Shown here: one piece after another, positions 51,928 through 59,228 of the stretch
How positions within the stretch are numbered: the stretch's first letter is position 1
How the letters are laid out: each line of letters opens with the position of its first letter
Source of the DNA: Flavobacteriaceae bacterium UJ101
GTDB lineage: Bacteria; Bacteroidota; Bacteroidia; Flavobacteriales; UJ101
DNA: 64,000 bases
NCBI GenBank assembly: GCA_001880285.1
Contig: CP016269.1
Span: 806,001-870,000, forward strand
Direction: 5' to 3'
Made by a program: the position numbers and the translations under genes
The notes under the pieces: generated by a model
Told to the model about the DNA's origin: nothing
The model's input: only the letters and a program-made list of their open reading frames with translations
Databases searched by the model: none

Positions 51928-52389
51928 TTAGATATACACCACACCATATTTTTCTTCAATTAATTTTAAATCTTTTTTACCTGAATGACTTTGTTTTGAA
52001 GTTTCTTCAAAATAGTCTTTAGCCCAGTCGCCAGGGAAAATGTAGCTTATTAATTTTGCAGTCATACTGCCTTCATTTTTCATATAGTGAGAAATTCCTC
52101 GTGGACAATGTACCGAATCACCAGCGTTCAAATCAAACCATGTGTCACCAATCTTTGCTTTCAGGTTACCTTCGATTATATGAAATGTTTGGTCTTCCCA
52201 TTTGTGATAATGATCAGGTATAAAACCACCTGATTGAATTACTCCATCACTAATAACATACTCAGAATTTGTTTGCTCTTTACCTACAATAATTCCTGTA
52301 TATTCCTTTTCAGCCATCCAAAATTTTTTACTTTCTGAATAACGTTTGATTACAACTTTTTTGTTAGTATACTCTTCTTTCTCCCCCAT
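51928..52389 (-). CDS. cupin-domain protein
   Basis: A 153-aa single-domain cupin. Motif 1 is PDHYHKWEDQTFHIIEG (two His and one Glu metal ligands) and motif 2 is DSVHCPRGISHYM (fourth His). It could be a small dioxygenase, isomerase or metal-dependent binding protein. Cotranscribed with the MBL lipoprotein gene and divergent from an AraC regulator that probably controls the pair. Confidence 0.82.
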   Translation of the reverse strand: MGEKEEYTNKKVVIKRYSESKKFWMAEKEYTGIIVGKEQTNSEYVISDGVIQSGGFIPDHYHKWEDQTFHIIEGNLKAKIGDTWFDLNAGDSVHCPRGISHYMKNEGSMTAKLISYIFPGDWAKDYFEETSKQSHSGKKDLKLIEEKYGVVYI

Positions 52390-52506
52390 GATTGTTGAAA
52401 TAATTTTAACATTTAGATTAAATTAAGTATAAAATTAACATGTCGGCCTAAGGTAATTACAATCGTTTTTAGGGTAAAAGTGATACTTTTTCACTATTTT
52501 GGTTTT

Positions 52507-53412
52507 ATGAATGTATATAATGATATCAATAGTTATTATCCAAATAGTTTAAAATCTCCAAAAATAATTTATGAAGATTTCAAAATTATGAGGTTGGAAA
52601 ACTTAATAAACTCTCTTACTATAGAAGATATTGAAAAATATGAGAAACCACATAGAAGATCTTTCTTTGAAGTTTCTATTGGGAAAAAAGAATCAAACAC
52701 ACCACAAGTAACTATAGGATTAAATAAGTTTATTGGAATAGACAATAACTTAATGTTTACTTCAATGGGACAGGTATTTTCAATTGATTTTCATAATAGA
52801 AAAAAAGCAGAAAGTGGTGATGGTTATGTCATTGCTTTTAAACCATCTTTTATGATTAAAGAACGAGGTGATTTTGAGATAATGAACAGATTTCGATTTT
52901 TTAACTCCTATACATTTCCTCATTATACATTAACTTCTGAACAAATCAATACAACGAATTATCTAACACAAGTAATGTATAAGGAATATATGAATAGCGA
53001 AAAATATGCTCGTGAAATGATTATGGGGTATTTAGATGTACTTTTACATATCTTTAATCGTATTTTAAGTTTGAATACAAATGAGACTGTTTTAACATCA
53101 CATGATAGAATAGCTACTCTTTTTGAACAAGAGATATTTAAAGATGGAGTAAAACTAGCATCCATAGCAAATTATGCTTCAAGACTACATATTAGCCCTA
53201 ATTATCTATCTGAATCTGTAAAAAGGTCAACAGGTAAAAATGCTAAACAAATTTTACTAAATCATAAAATGATTATGGCAAAAAGTTTACTACAACAACG
53301 TAAAAAAAGTATCTCAGAAATAGCTTTTGAAATGGGATTTTCTGAACCTACTAATTTCACCAAATTTTTTAAACAAATGACTGGATTAACACCTAATCAA
53401 TTTAGAATATAA
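52507..53412 (+). CDS. AraC-family transcriptional regulator
   Basis: A 301-aa regulator from the ATG at 52507 (a GTG 27 bp upstream is possible). The first 190 residues are a cupin-like sensing domain (SFFEVSIGKKE, GYVIAFKPSFM). The C-terminal 100 are the double HTH: KLASIANYASRLHISPNYLSESVKRSTGKNAKQILLNHKMIMAKSLLQ and SISEIAFEMGFSEPTNFTKFFKQMTGLTPNQFR. It is divergent from the cupin-MBL pair with a 117-bp gap and is the likely regulator of it. Confidence 0.88.
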   Translation: MNVYNDINSYYPNSLKSPKIIYEDFKIMRLENLINSLTIEDIEKYEKPHRRSFFEVSIGKKESNTPQVTIGLNKFIGIDNNLMFTSMGQVFSIDFHNRKKAESGDGYVIAFKPSFMIKERGDFEIMNRFRFFNSYTFPHYTLTSEQINTTNYLTQVMYKEYMNSEKYAREMIMGYLDVLLHIFNRILSLNTNETVLTSHDRIATLFEQEIFKDGVKLASIANYASRLHISPNYLSESVKRSTGKNAKQILLNHKMIMAKSLLQQRKKSISEIAFEMGFSEPTNFTKFFKQMTGLTPNQFRI

Positions 53413-53534
53413 AAATAATTCCATATTCTTTGAGTAATATAACAATTTCACAACTCATTTAAAAACACTGATTTTCAACTATTTAAACCACATAGATTTT
53501 AATCATTAAAAAATAATCCATAAAAAGATTTGTT

Positions 53535-53559
53535 TAGTTAGGATTCCTAACTATATTTG
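53535..53559 (+). promoter_or_regulatory. palindromic operator abutting the -7 box of the CxxC island
   Basis: TAGTTAGGATTCCTAACTA (53535-53553) is a perfect 19-bp palindrome around one T. Its last two bases are the start of TATATTTG (53552-53559), the -7 box. A protein bound here would cover the -33 region. The same arrangement stands in front of the GAPDH gene at 57638-57662. Confidence 0.75.
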
Positions 53560-53601
53560 TATTGGCAATAATGCCTAAATAACTTAAAAATATAATTAAT
53601 T

Positions 53602-53835
53602 ATGAGTAAATCCATTTTTTATCATGCAGGATGCCCTGTATGTGTTAGTGCAGAACATGACATCGTTGATCTAGTAGGAAGAGACCATGTTGAAATTGTA
53701 AATATTGGAGTTGTCCGTGATCGTATTAATGAAGCAGAAAAAGCTGGGATCAAATCCGTACCAGCATTAGTAACCCCAACAGGAAATGTATTACATATTA
53801 ACTTTGGAGCTTCTATGGAAGAGGTAAAAGGATAG
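53602..53835 (+). CDS. small thioredoxin-like protein (CPVC)
   Basis: A 77-aa protein with a truncated thioredoxin/glutaredoxin fold: SIFYHAGCPVCVSAEHDIVDLV puts the redox pair at Cys11 and Cys14 after strand 1, and IKSVPALVTPTGNVLHINFG supplies the cis-Pro loop (VPAL). It should exchange dithiols in the cytoplasm. First gene after the 19-bp palindrome promoter. No signal peptide. Confidence 0.85.
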   Translation: MSKSIFYHAGCPVCVSAEHDIVDLVGRDHVEIVNIGVVRDRINEAEKAGIKSVPALVTPTGNVLHINFGASMEEVKG

Positions 53836-53853
53836 ATATTTTTTTAATTCATA

Positions 53854-53872
53854 TAGTTAGGATTACTAATCT
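53854..53872 (+). promoter_or_regulatory. second copy of the island palindrome
   Basis: TAGTTAGGATTACTAATCT keeps the left half and core of the operator but the right half is degenerate. It lies 22 bp upstream of the secreted-protein gene; no TATATTTG box follows directly. It may be an internal, weaker site. Confidence 0.6.
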
Positions 53873-53893
53873 TTAAACAAAAAACGTAAACAA

Positions 53894-54622
53894 ATGAAAG
53901 CATACATAGTAACATTAGCCATAACTTTTGGTTTTTTGACAAAATCATATGCTCAAAAAGAAACATCATATAATAATAATGATTTTCAAATAATAAAAGT
54001 AAAAGTTTCACATCTACCTGATTTGAGTGTAAGTGTTTGGGAAATTAAGGTTAAAGGAGAGGCTGGAAAAACTACGCCAATACCTAATGGAGCATTAGAT
54101 GGAGCTCCTGTTTTAGGATATGTATTCCCAACATCATTAAAACCAACAGATGTAGGTTTTAGTGATACTAAAGGTATCCTTGCCATGGCATTAACTTCTC
54201 ACCCTGATTTTGATGATACACCTTTATGGGATGAAGACATGAACGGAGATCCTAAAAATATTGGAGATGGTGTTTTTTGGCATCCACATTGGGTAGTCTT
54301 ACACGAAGACAAACGTGTACCAGGTGGATTAGCAGTAAAACAATTCAAAAAAATAGATAATGTAATACTACCTACTACAAACCCTGGTATGCCAATGTAT
54401 ATGGATTCTCCTGGTTTCTCTGTAACAACAAAAGGTAAAAGTATTAAAGTAGTAATTCCTGATTACAGAATTAATAATCAAACTTCTTTTAACTATGATG
54501 GTGTTGCCGCATATATGATTGTTAACACCAGCAAAGAAAATAAACCTATGCTTGGTGTTTATGATGTATATAGTATAGCAAGTGGTGATTTATCACTTCC
54601 ATATATAGTCAAAAAAAAGTAA
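53894..54622 (+). CDS. unrecognised secreted protein of the CxxC island
   Basis: A 242-aa protein with a signal peptide (VTLAITFGFLTKSYAQ, cleavage about 20). The mature part is strand-rich: IIKVKVSHLPDLSVSVWEIKVKGEAGK, GAPVLGYVFPTSLKPTDVGF, GILAMALTSHPDFDDTPLWDEDMNGD, then DGVFWHPHWVVLHEDKRVPGGLAVKQF. The HPHW and nearby His/Asp residues could bind metal. It has no cysteine. I cannot assign a family. It is preceded by the second palindrome copy and followed by a strong hairpin. Confidence 0.65.
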   Translation: MKAYIVTLAITFGFLTKSYAQKETSYNNNDFQIIKVKVSHLPDLSVSVWEIKVKGEAGKTTPIPNGALDGAPVLGYVFPTSLKPTDVGFSDTKGILAMALTSHPDFDDTPLWDEDMNGDPKNIGDGVFWHPHWVVLHEDKRVPGGLAVKQFKKIDNVILPTTNPGMPMYMDSPGFSVTTKGKSIKVVIPDYRINNQTSFNYDGVAAYMIVNTSKENKPMLGVYDVYSIASGDLSLPYIVKKK

Positions 54623-54634
54623 TAATTTAAAAAG

Positions 54635-54669
54635 ACTAACACTTAATCATTTATTGATTAAGTGTTAGT
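54635..54669 (+). terminator. strong hairpin after the secreted-protein gene
   Basis: Perfect 15-bp stem ACTAACACTTAATCA / TGATTAAGTGTTAGT with a 5-nt loop, 12 bp past the stop. No strong T-tract follows, so it may attenuate or protect the upstream message rather than fully stop transcription before DUF2024. Confidence 0.65.
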
Positions 54670-54708
54670 AACATAAATAAAAAAATTAAATTTTAAAAAC
54701 ACCTTATT

Positions 54709-54969
54709 ATGAAAGTTTCAGTTTACGATACTTATGTACCAAAAGACAACCATACAACCATGCATTTTGATATCTTAGTTGAAGAAGGTACTTCGGAAAA
54801 AGACGTATACAACTATGGAAAAAAATATTTATCGGAAAGAGGAATTCCTAATTTTCAATTAACAACTAAAGAATGTAATTTTTGTCACATGGAAACAGCT
54901 CCTGATACGGTTGAAAAAGAAATTAAAAAATCAGGATACTTTATTATTGAGATGGAGAATTGCAACTAA
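54709..54969 (+). CDS. DUF2024 protein with CxxC motif
   Basis: An 86-aa protein of the DUF2024 family: MKVSVYDTYVPKDNHTTMHFDILVEEGTSEKDVYNYGKKYL, then LTTKECNFCHME with Cys56 and Cys59 followed by His60, and a C-terminal strand FIIEMENCN. The CxxCH could bind zinc or take part in thiol chemistry. Function of the family is unknown. It lies between two thioredoxin-fold genes. Confidence 0.85.
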   Translation: MKVSVYDTYVPKDNHTTMHFDILVEEGTSEKDVYNYGKKYLSERGIPNFQLTTKECNFCHMETAPDTVEKEIKKSGYFIIEMENCN

Positions 54970-55016
54970 TCATAGCCACTAAAATATAAATCAAAATGTA
55001 AGAATATTCAAACCAT

Positions 55017-55634
55017 ATGAAAAAATTAGAATTACATTTTAATCAAGAACTACAGGGAAGATTTGAATTAGGTAAACTCAATCTTCTCTTAGTTTTTCAA
55101 GTTAATTGCCCTGGATGTTTCTCTTATGCACTTCCTCTTTTCAATCAATTATATAAACAATTTAATAAAGATGTTTCATTTTTAGCATTATCAACAGCTT
55201 TTGAAGATTTTGATAAGAATACAAATGAAAACACAAAAAAAATGATTGAAAATGGAGTTCTAATTGGAGAAACAAAAAAATTCATGAATAATCAAGGATT
55301 TGTTAAACTACCGTATTCATTAGATTTCCCAATAGCAATGGATAAATTCAGGTTCAATGACTCTAAAGATTTAGATTATGCAGTACATGCTATTTGCAAT
55401 ATAAATCCAAATTATGTACTTTGGTCACAATTTGAAAAGGAGGCACTCCAAAACAAAGTACGAAATTATTTAGAATCATTGGATAAGATAGCTTTAACAT
55501 TCACTCTTAATCAATTAAGAGGTACTCCTAGCTTTGTTTTATTCAACGCTAAATATGAAATACTAAATAATTGGTTTGGACATGTACCCTACGAACAAAT
55601 AGCTGAAAGACTTAAATTAGATAATGTATTTTAA
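55017..55634 (+). CDS. thioredoxin-fold protein (CPGC)
   Basis: A 205-aa TlpA/AhpC-like protein without a signal peptide. Strand LNLLLVFQVNCPGCFSYALPLFNQLY places the pair at Cys31 and Cys34; an insertion of about 100 residues follows, and LRGTPSFVLFNAKYEILNNWFG supplies the cis-Pro. The cytoplasmic location and long insertion distinguish it from cytochrome-maturation TlpA. Third CxxC protein of the island. Confidence 0.8.
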   Translation: MKKLELHFNQELQGRFELGKLNLLLVFQVNCPGCFSYALPLFNQLYKQFNKDVSFLALSTAFEDFDKNTNENTKKMIENGVLIGETKKFMNNQGFVKLPYSLDFPIAMDKFRFNDSKDLDYAVHAICNINPNYVLWSQFEKEALQNKVRNYLESLDKIALTFTLNQLRGTPSFVLFNAKYEILNNWFGHVPYEQIAERLKLDNVF

Positions 55635-55661
55635 AATAGCCTTTCATAATATAAATTGTAC

Positions 55662-56555
55662 ATGAAACCCATATTTTTTATAGAAAGAGAATCGAAGAAA
55701 GTTAAAAAAGAAACACCTCCAGGAGAATGGTTCTTACAATTTTTATACTATTCTCCTTTAGGAAAACTTCCTCTATATTTAATCGTTAAAAGAAAGTTTT
55801 TAACGATAATTTATGGACACTTCATGAAATCTAAATTATCAAAACGTATTATTCTAAAATTCATAGAAAATTATAATATTAATACTGAAGAACTTGAGAA
55901 AAATACACATGAGTTCAATTCGTTTAATGACTTTTTTTGTAGAAAATTAAAATCTCATTCAAGAGAAATACAACAAGGCTTAGTTTCACCAGCCGATGGA
56001 AAAGTTTTAGCCTATCCTACTATTGAAGAGCTTCATAATTTCTATATCAAAGGGCTTCCATTTAATCTAAGTAATTTTTTAAAAAATGAACAGCTTGCTG
56101 AAAAATTTAAAGAGTCAATATTTATAATTATTCGGTTAGCAACTGATGATTATCATCGTTTTCATTTTCCTTATACTGGAATCCCATCTAAATCTACCAA
56201 TATTAAAGGATATTATTATTCTGTATCTCGTTATGCCGTAATCCCTAATTTGACAAAAATATTTTGTGAGAACAAAAGAAAATACACTATTCTTTCTACA
56301 AAAGGGCTTGATGATATTTTGATTTGTCCTATTGGTGCTACCATGGTTGGGAGTATTTCTGATACATATATTCCAAATTCACCTATTAAAAAAGGGGATG
56401 AAATGGGATATTTTAGCTTTGGAGGCTCCACTATCGTATTATTAGTGAACAAAAAGAAATTAATGATAGCTGATGACATTTTAACCAATACCCAACAAGG
56501 ATTAGAGACCTCTATAAAAATGGGAGAACAAATTGGAAATCTTATCACCAAATAA
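55662..56555 (+). CDS. phosphatidylserine decarboxylase family protein
   Basis: A 297-aa protein from the ATG at 55662 (a TTG 6 bp upstream is less likely). It has LVSPADGKVLAYP (proteolytic/catalytic Asp region), RLATDDYHRFHFPYTG (catalytic His block) and the self-cleavage site FSFGGSTIVLLV, where the Ser becomes the pyruvoyl group. It would make phosphatidylethanolamine or act on a related serine lipid. Odd company: last gene of a unit otherwise made of thiol-redox proteins, 11 bp from the converging GAPDH stop. Confidence 0.85.
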   Translation: MKPIFFIERESKKVKKETPPGEWFLQFLYYSPLGKLPLYLIVKRKFLTIIYGHFMKSKLSKRIILKFIENYNINTEELEKNTHEFNSFNDFFCRKLKSHSREIQQGLVSPADGKVLAYPTIEELHNFYIKGLPFNLSNFLKNEQLAEKFKESIFIIIRLATDDYHRFHFPYTGIPSKSTNIKGYYYSVSRYAVIPNLTKIFCENKRKYTILSTKGLDDILICPIGATMVGSISDTYIPNSPIKKGDEMGYFSFGGSTIVLLVNKKKLMIADDILTNTQQGLETSIKMGEQIGNLITK

Positions 56556-56566
56556 ACTTCCTTCCA

Positions 56567-57556
56567 TTAAAGACTTATAATCTCTCTTATCATTTGATTG
56601 GTAAACCCCCACTCATTATCATACCAAGTTAATACTTTTATAAGATTACCATCTACAACTTTAGTCAATGATAAATCTGCTATAGCGCCGTATGGACTTT
56701 TAATAATATCTGTTGATACTAAAGGTTCATAAGAAGCTTTTAGAACTTTCACATAACGATTCGTTTGAGCTTCCTCTTCTATAATATTATTTATTTCACC
56801 AACAGAAGTGTTTCGACTAGTAACCATAGTAATATCTGAAATTGACCCTACTGTTATGGGAACTCTGATAGCCATACCATCAAATTTCCCTTCATATTCT
56901 GGCATAGCTTTTATGGTTGCCTTTGCTGCTCCAGTAGTAGTTGGAATAAGGTTATTCATTCCTGATCGCCCCATTCTAAAGTTATTTCTAGAGGGAGCAT
57001 CTACTATAGAATTAGAACTTGTCCCAGAATGAACTGTTGTCATAATTGCTTTTTCAATTCCAATTCGTCTTCCTATTATCTCTATTACTGGACTTATATT
57101 ATTGGTTGTACAACTCGCACACGAAAAAATATTGGTTTTACCATCTTCAGAATTTACACCGTGTACAACTGTAGGAACCTCAGGACTTTTTGAAGGTCCA
57201 GAAAGAACAACCGTTTTGGCTCCTGCTTTTATATGTTTTACTGAATCCTCATAATGAGTAAAAATTCCAGTGCTTTCAATTACAATATCTATCTCTAATT
57301 CTTCCCAAGGTAAATTCTCAGGATTTTTTTCATTTATAAATCGAATACGTTTACCATCTATAATTAAATATTCTTTTTCTACTTTTACTTCATTTTCAAA
57401 AACACCATGGATACTATCGTATTTTAAAAGATATACTATATTTTCAATTGTAGCAATATCATTAACCGCTATCAATTCAAGTTCAGGTGTATTCACTATT
57501 ATTTTTAAAGCTGCACGCCCTATTCGTCCCATTCCATTTATTGCAATTCGCTTCAT
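56567..57556 (-). CDS. divergent glyceraldehyde-3-phosphate dehydrogenase with CASC active site
   Basis: A 329-aa GAPDH. NAD site INGMGRIGRAALK and Asp33 (VNDI, NAD rather than NADP preference), catalytic Cys149 and His176 (TTVH), Arg231 (MAIRVPI) and the C-terminal SWYDNE-type motif (TWYDNEWGFTNQM) are present. The active-site stretch is SCASCTTNN rather than SNASCTTNC, placing Cys146 three residues before Cys149. The segment after His176 (HSGTSSNSIVDAPS) also departs from the usual HAYTxxQ. A stress-inducible paralogue seems more likely than the glycolytic enzyme. Confidence 0.85.
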   Translation of the reverse strand: MKRIAINGMGRIGRAALKIIVNTPELELIAVNDIATIENIVYLLKYDSIHGVFENEVKVEKEYLIIDGKRIRFINEKNPENLPWEELEIDIVIESTGIFTHYEDSVKHIKAGAKTVVLSGPSKSPEVPTVVHGVNSEDGKTNIFSCASCTTNNISPVIEIIGRRIGIEKAIMTTVHSGTSSNSIVDAPSRNNFRMGRSGMNNLIPTTTGAAKATIKAMPEYEGKFDGMAIRVPITVGSISDITMVTSRNTSVGEINNIIEEEAQTNRYVKVLKASYEPLVSTDIIKSPYGAIADLSLTKVVDGNLIKVLTWYDNEWGFTNQMIREIISL

Positions 57557-57637
57557 ACTATTTCTTTTTAAATTATTAGACTTTATTATCTTATAAAGGT
57601 TGTCGTTTCCACAACTAAAACCATCTTAATTACAATA

Positions 57638-57662
57638 CAAATATAGTTAGGATTACTAACAT
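57638..57662 (-). promoter_or_regulatory. palindromic operator and -7 box of the GAPDH gene
   Basis: On the minus strand GTTAGTAATCCTAAC is followed at once by TATATTTG (57645 down to 57638), then TATTG. The same arrangement, GTTAGGATTCCTAAC-TATATTTGTATTG, precedes the thioredoxin-like gene at 53.5 kb. Conservation of operator plus promoter geometry implies control by one regulator. Confidence 0.75.
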
Positions 57663-57843
57663 TAAAAAATAGAATGACTTTTTATTTACTTATAAAAAAT
57701 AGTGTGCATTCGTATTCAAACTAAATAAGATAAAGTGATCTAGTTCTAAACATAACCATACCACATTTTCCCTTTTCAAAACAATCATTTTAATAGATAG
57801 TTTTACATTATTCTATAAATTCACCTTTCAACGTTTCAGATAA

Positions 57844-58080
57844 TATGTTTGATCTATTAAAACATGAAAAAAATCGAAAAAACATGATATTTATCATATT
57901 TTTGAAGTATTTTTACATCAACAAAATAAACACATACATAGAATTATCAAAAATGAATTAATGTATTGTTTAATATAATGATAGTTTAAGAATTACATTG
58001 CATAAGCAAGGGGGAAATGGTAATTTAGTAAAATCCATTGTATAGGTGAGAACTTCATTTTATACAGTGGATTTTCAGTT
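57844..58080 (+). ncRNA. candidate small RNA
   Basis: A TATGTTTG box at 57844-57851 and a terminator-like 15-bp hairpin at 58030-58075 with a T-rich tail would bound a transcript of about 220 nt with no ORF. There is no sequence family I recognise. This is a weak, position-based suggestion. Confidence 0.25.
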
Positions 58081-58181
58081 TTATTCATCTTTTTAAGATA
58101 ACAAAAACCTTTTATTAAATCACCCTTTACAATTAAATAATGAGATTTGAATTACTAAAAGGACCAAAATAAAAATATTTC

Positions 58182-59216
58182 TTACTTTGAATCTCCTAAA
58201 ATCTTATAACTGTCAAAGATAAATTCCAATTCGGTTAGTAAATCGCGTCTATAAAAAACGGAAGGTGTGTTAGTATTACCACTTGAAGAAACAAAAGTAA
58301 ACCCATCAAACATAAACAATTTATCTTGCTTCTTATCAATAATAACATAGTTTACAAAAGCTCCTCCTTTAATATCATTTCGCATACTCCACATTCCAAC
58401 AGTTTTATACACTTTTTCATCTGGAGTATCTTTAATAACTTCAGAATGTAAATAATCATCTAATAAACGGTGAGTTTCCATAAAACTACCTTCTGCACTA
58501 CTTTTTACGTATTTTCTTCCTGTTAAATCACGTAAGCCAATGATATCTTCTAGCTCAATAGAATCAAGTCCATAAGGTTTTGTAATCACCGTTAAATTTG
58601 CACTACGGTTTCGTGTTTTATCACTAACATCATATTGGTAATGAACAAAATCTTTTTCTCTTTTCACTTTGATATATGATAATGGTACCCTAAAAAATAT
58701 CCCCATTTTATCAAGCTCTGGATAAGAATCATGATACTTTCCAGCATTATCAGCTAGCCACATTTTTTCATCATTTTGATGAAACTGTTTAAAAATTTTA
58801 GGTTTATTATCAATTAACGTCTTTTCTATAGATTGTAAACTCTCTCCTGAAACCGTTACAACAGTCTGGCCTTTAGCTAAGACATCTTCTTCAAATTGAA
58901 TATTCTCATCTCCTTTTGCCAAAACAATATAATTAGGGAATTTTTTATAACTCTTAGCAGTTGCTAGACTTGGAAATTGTCGTACACTAAATTCTGGTTC
59001 TGCAAAGAACATTCCTTTTCGAGGCTGAATTAATGAGTCTAATACAAAAGTTTTAAAACCAGCATCCCATGTTTTTTCAGAAGCAATAACAATAATTTGA
59101 TTTAAAGGTGCTCGCACTTTTAATAAAGGTCCTTTTTTTTCACCTTTTGAATCGCCACATCCAATTATCAAAATACTAAATAGAATACTTACAAAATATT
59201 TTAGGATATATTTCAT
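58182..59216 (-). CDS. DUF4837 lipoprotein
   Basis: A 344-aa lipoprotein (lipobox FSILIIGCGDS). Conserved stretches include APLNQIIVIASEKTWDAGF, KMGIFFRVPLSYIKVKRE, YGLDSIELEDIIGLRDLTGRKYVKSSAEGSFMETH and GMWSMRNDIKGGAFVNYVI, matching the Bacteroidota DUF4837 family of unknown function. It is last in the envelope operon, 12 bp after mltD, a conserved neighbour in flavobacteria. Confidence 0.88.
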   Translation of the reverse strand: MKYILKYFVSILFSILIIGCGDSKGEKKGPLLKVRAPLNQIIVIASEKTWDAGFKTFVLDSLIQPRKGMFFAEPEFSVRQFPSLATAKSYKKFPNYIVLAKGDENIQFEEDVLAKGQTVVTVSGESLQSIEKTLIDNKPKIFKQFHQNDEKMWLADNAGKYHDSYPELDKMGIFFRVPLSYIKVKREKDFVHYQYDVSDKTRNRSANLTVITKPYGLDSIELEDIIGLRDLTGRKYVKSSAEGSFMETHRLLDDYLHSEVIKDTPDEKVYKTVGMWSMRNDIKGGAFVNYVIIDKKQDKLFMFDGFTFVSSSGNTNTPSVFYRRDLLTELEFIFDSYKILGDSK

Positions 59217-59228
59217 GATACAATGGTT

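Larger units (their letters stand above)
57557..58181. other. long non-coding region with operator and possible small RNA
   Basis: 625 bp without a gene. It holds the GAPDH promoter (57638-57662) and then AT-rich DNA. TATGTTTG at 57844-57851 fits a rightward -7 box. A stem AAAATCCATTGTATA (58030-58044) with TATACAGTGGATTTT (58061-58075), one wobble pair, follows and is succeeded by T-rich DNA. Confidence 0.4.

Noticed and set aside
51909-51959. Longer MBL protein from 51959
   Set aside because: It overlaps the cupin gene and places the lipoprotein signal internally.
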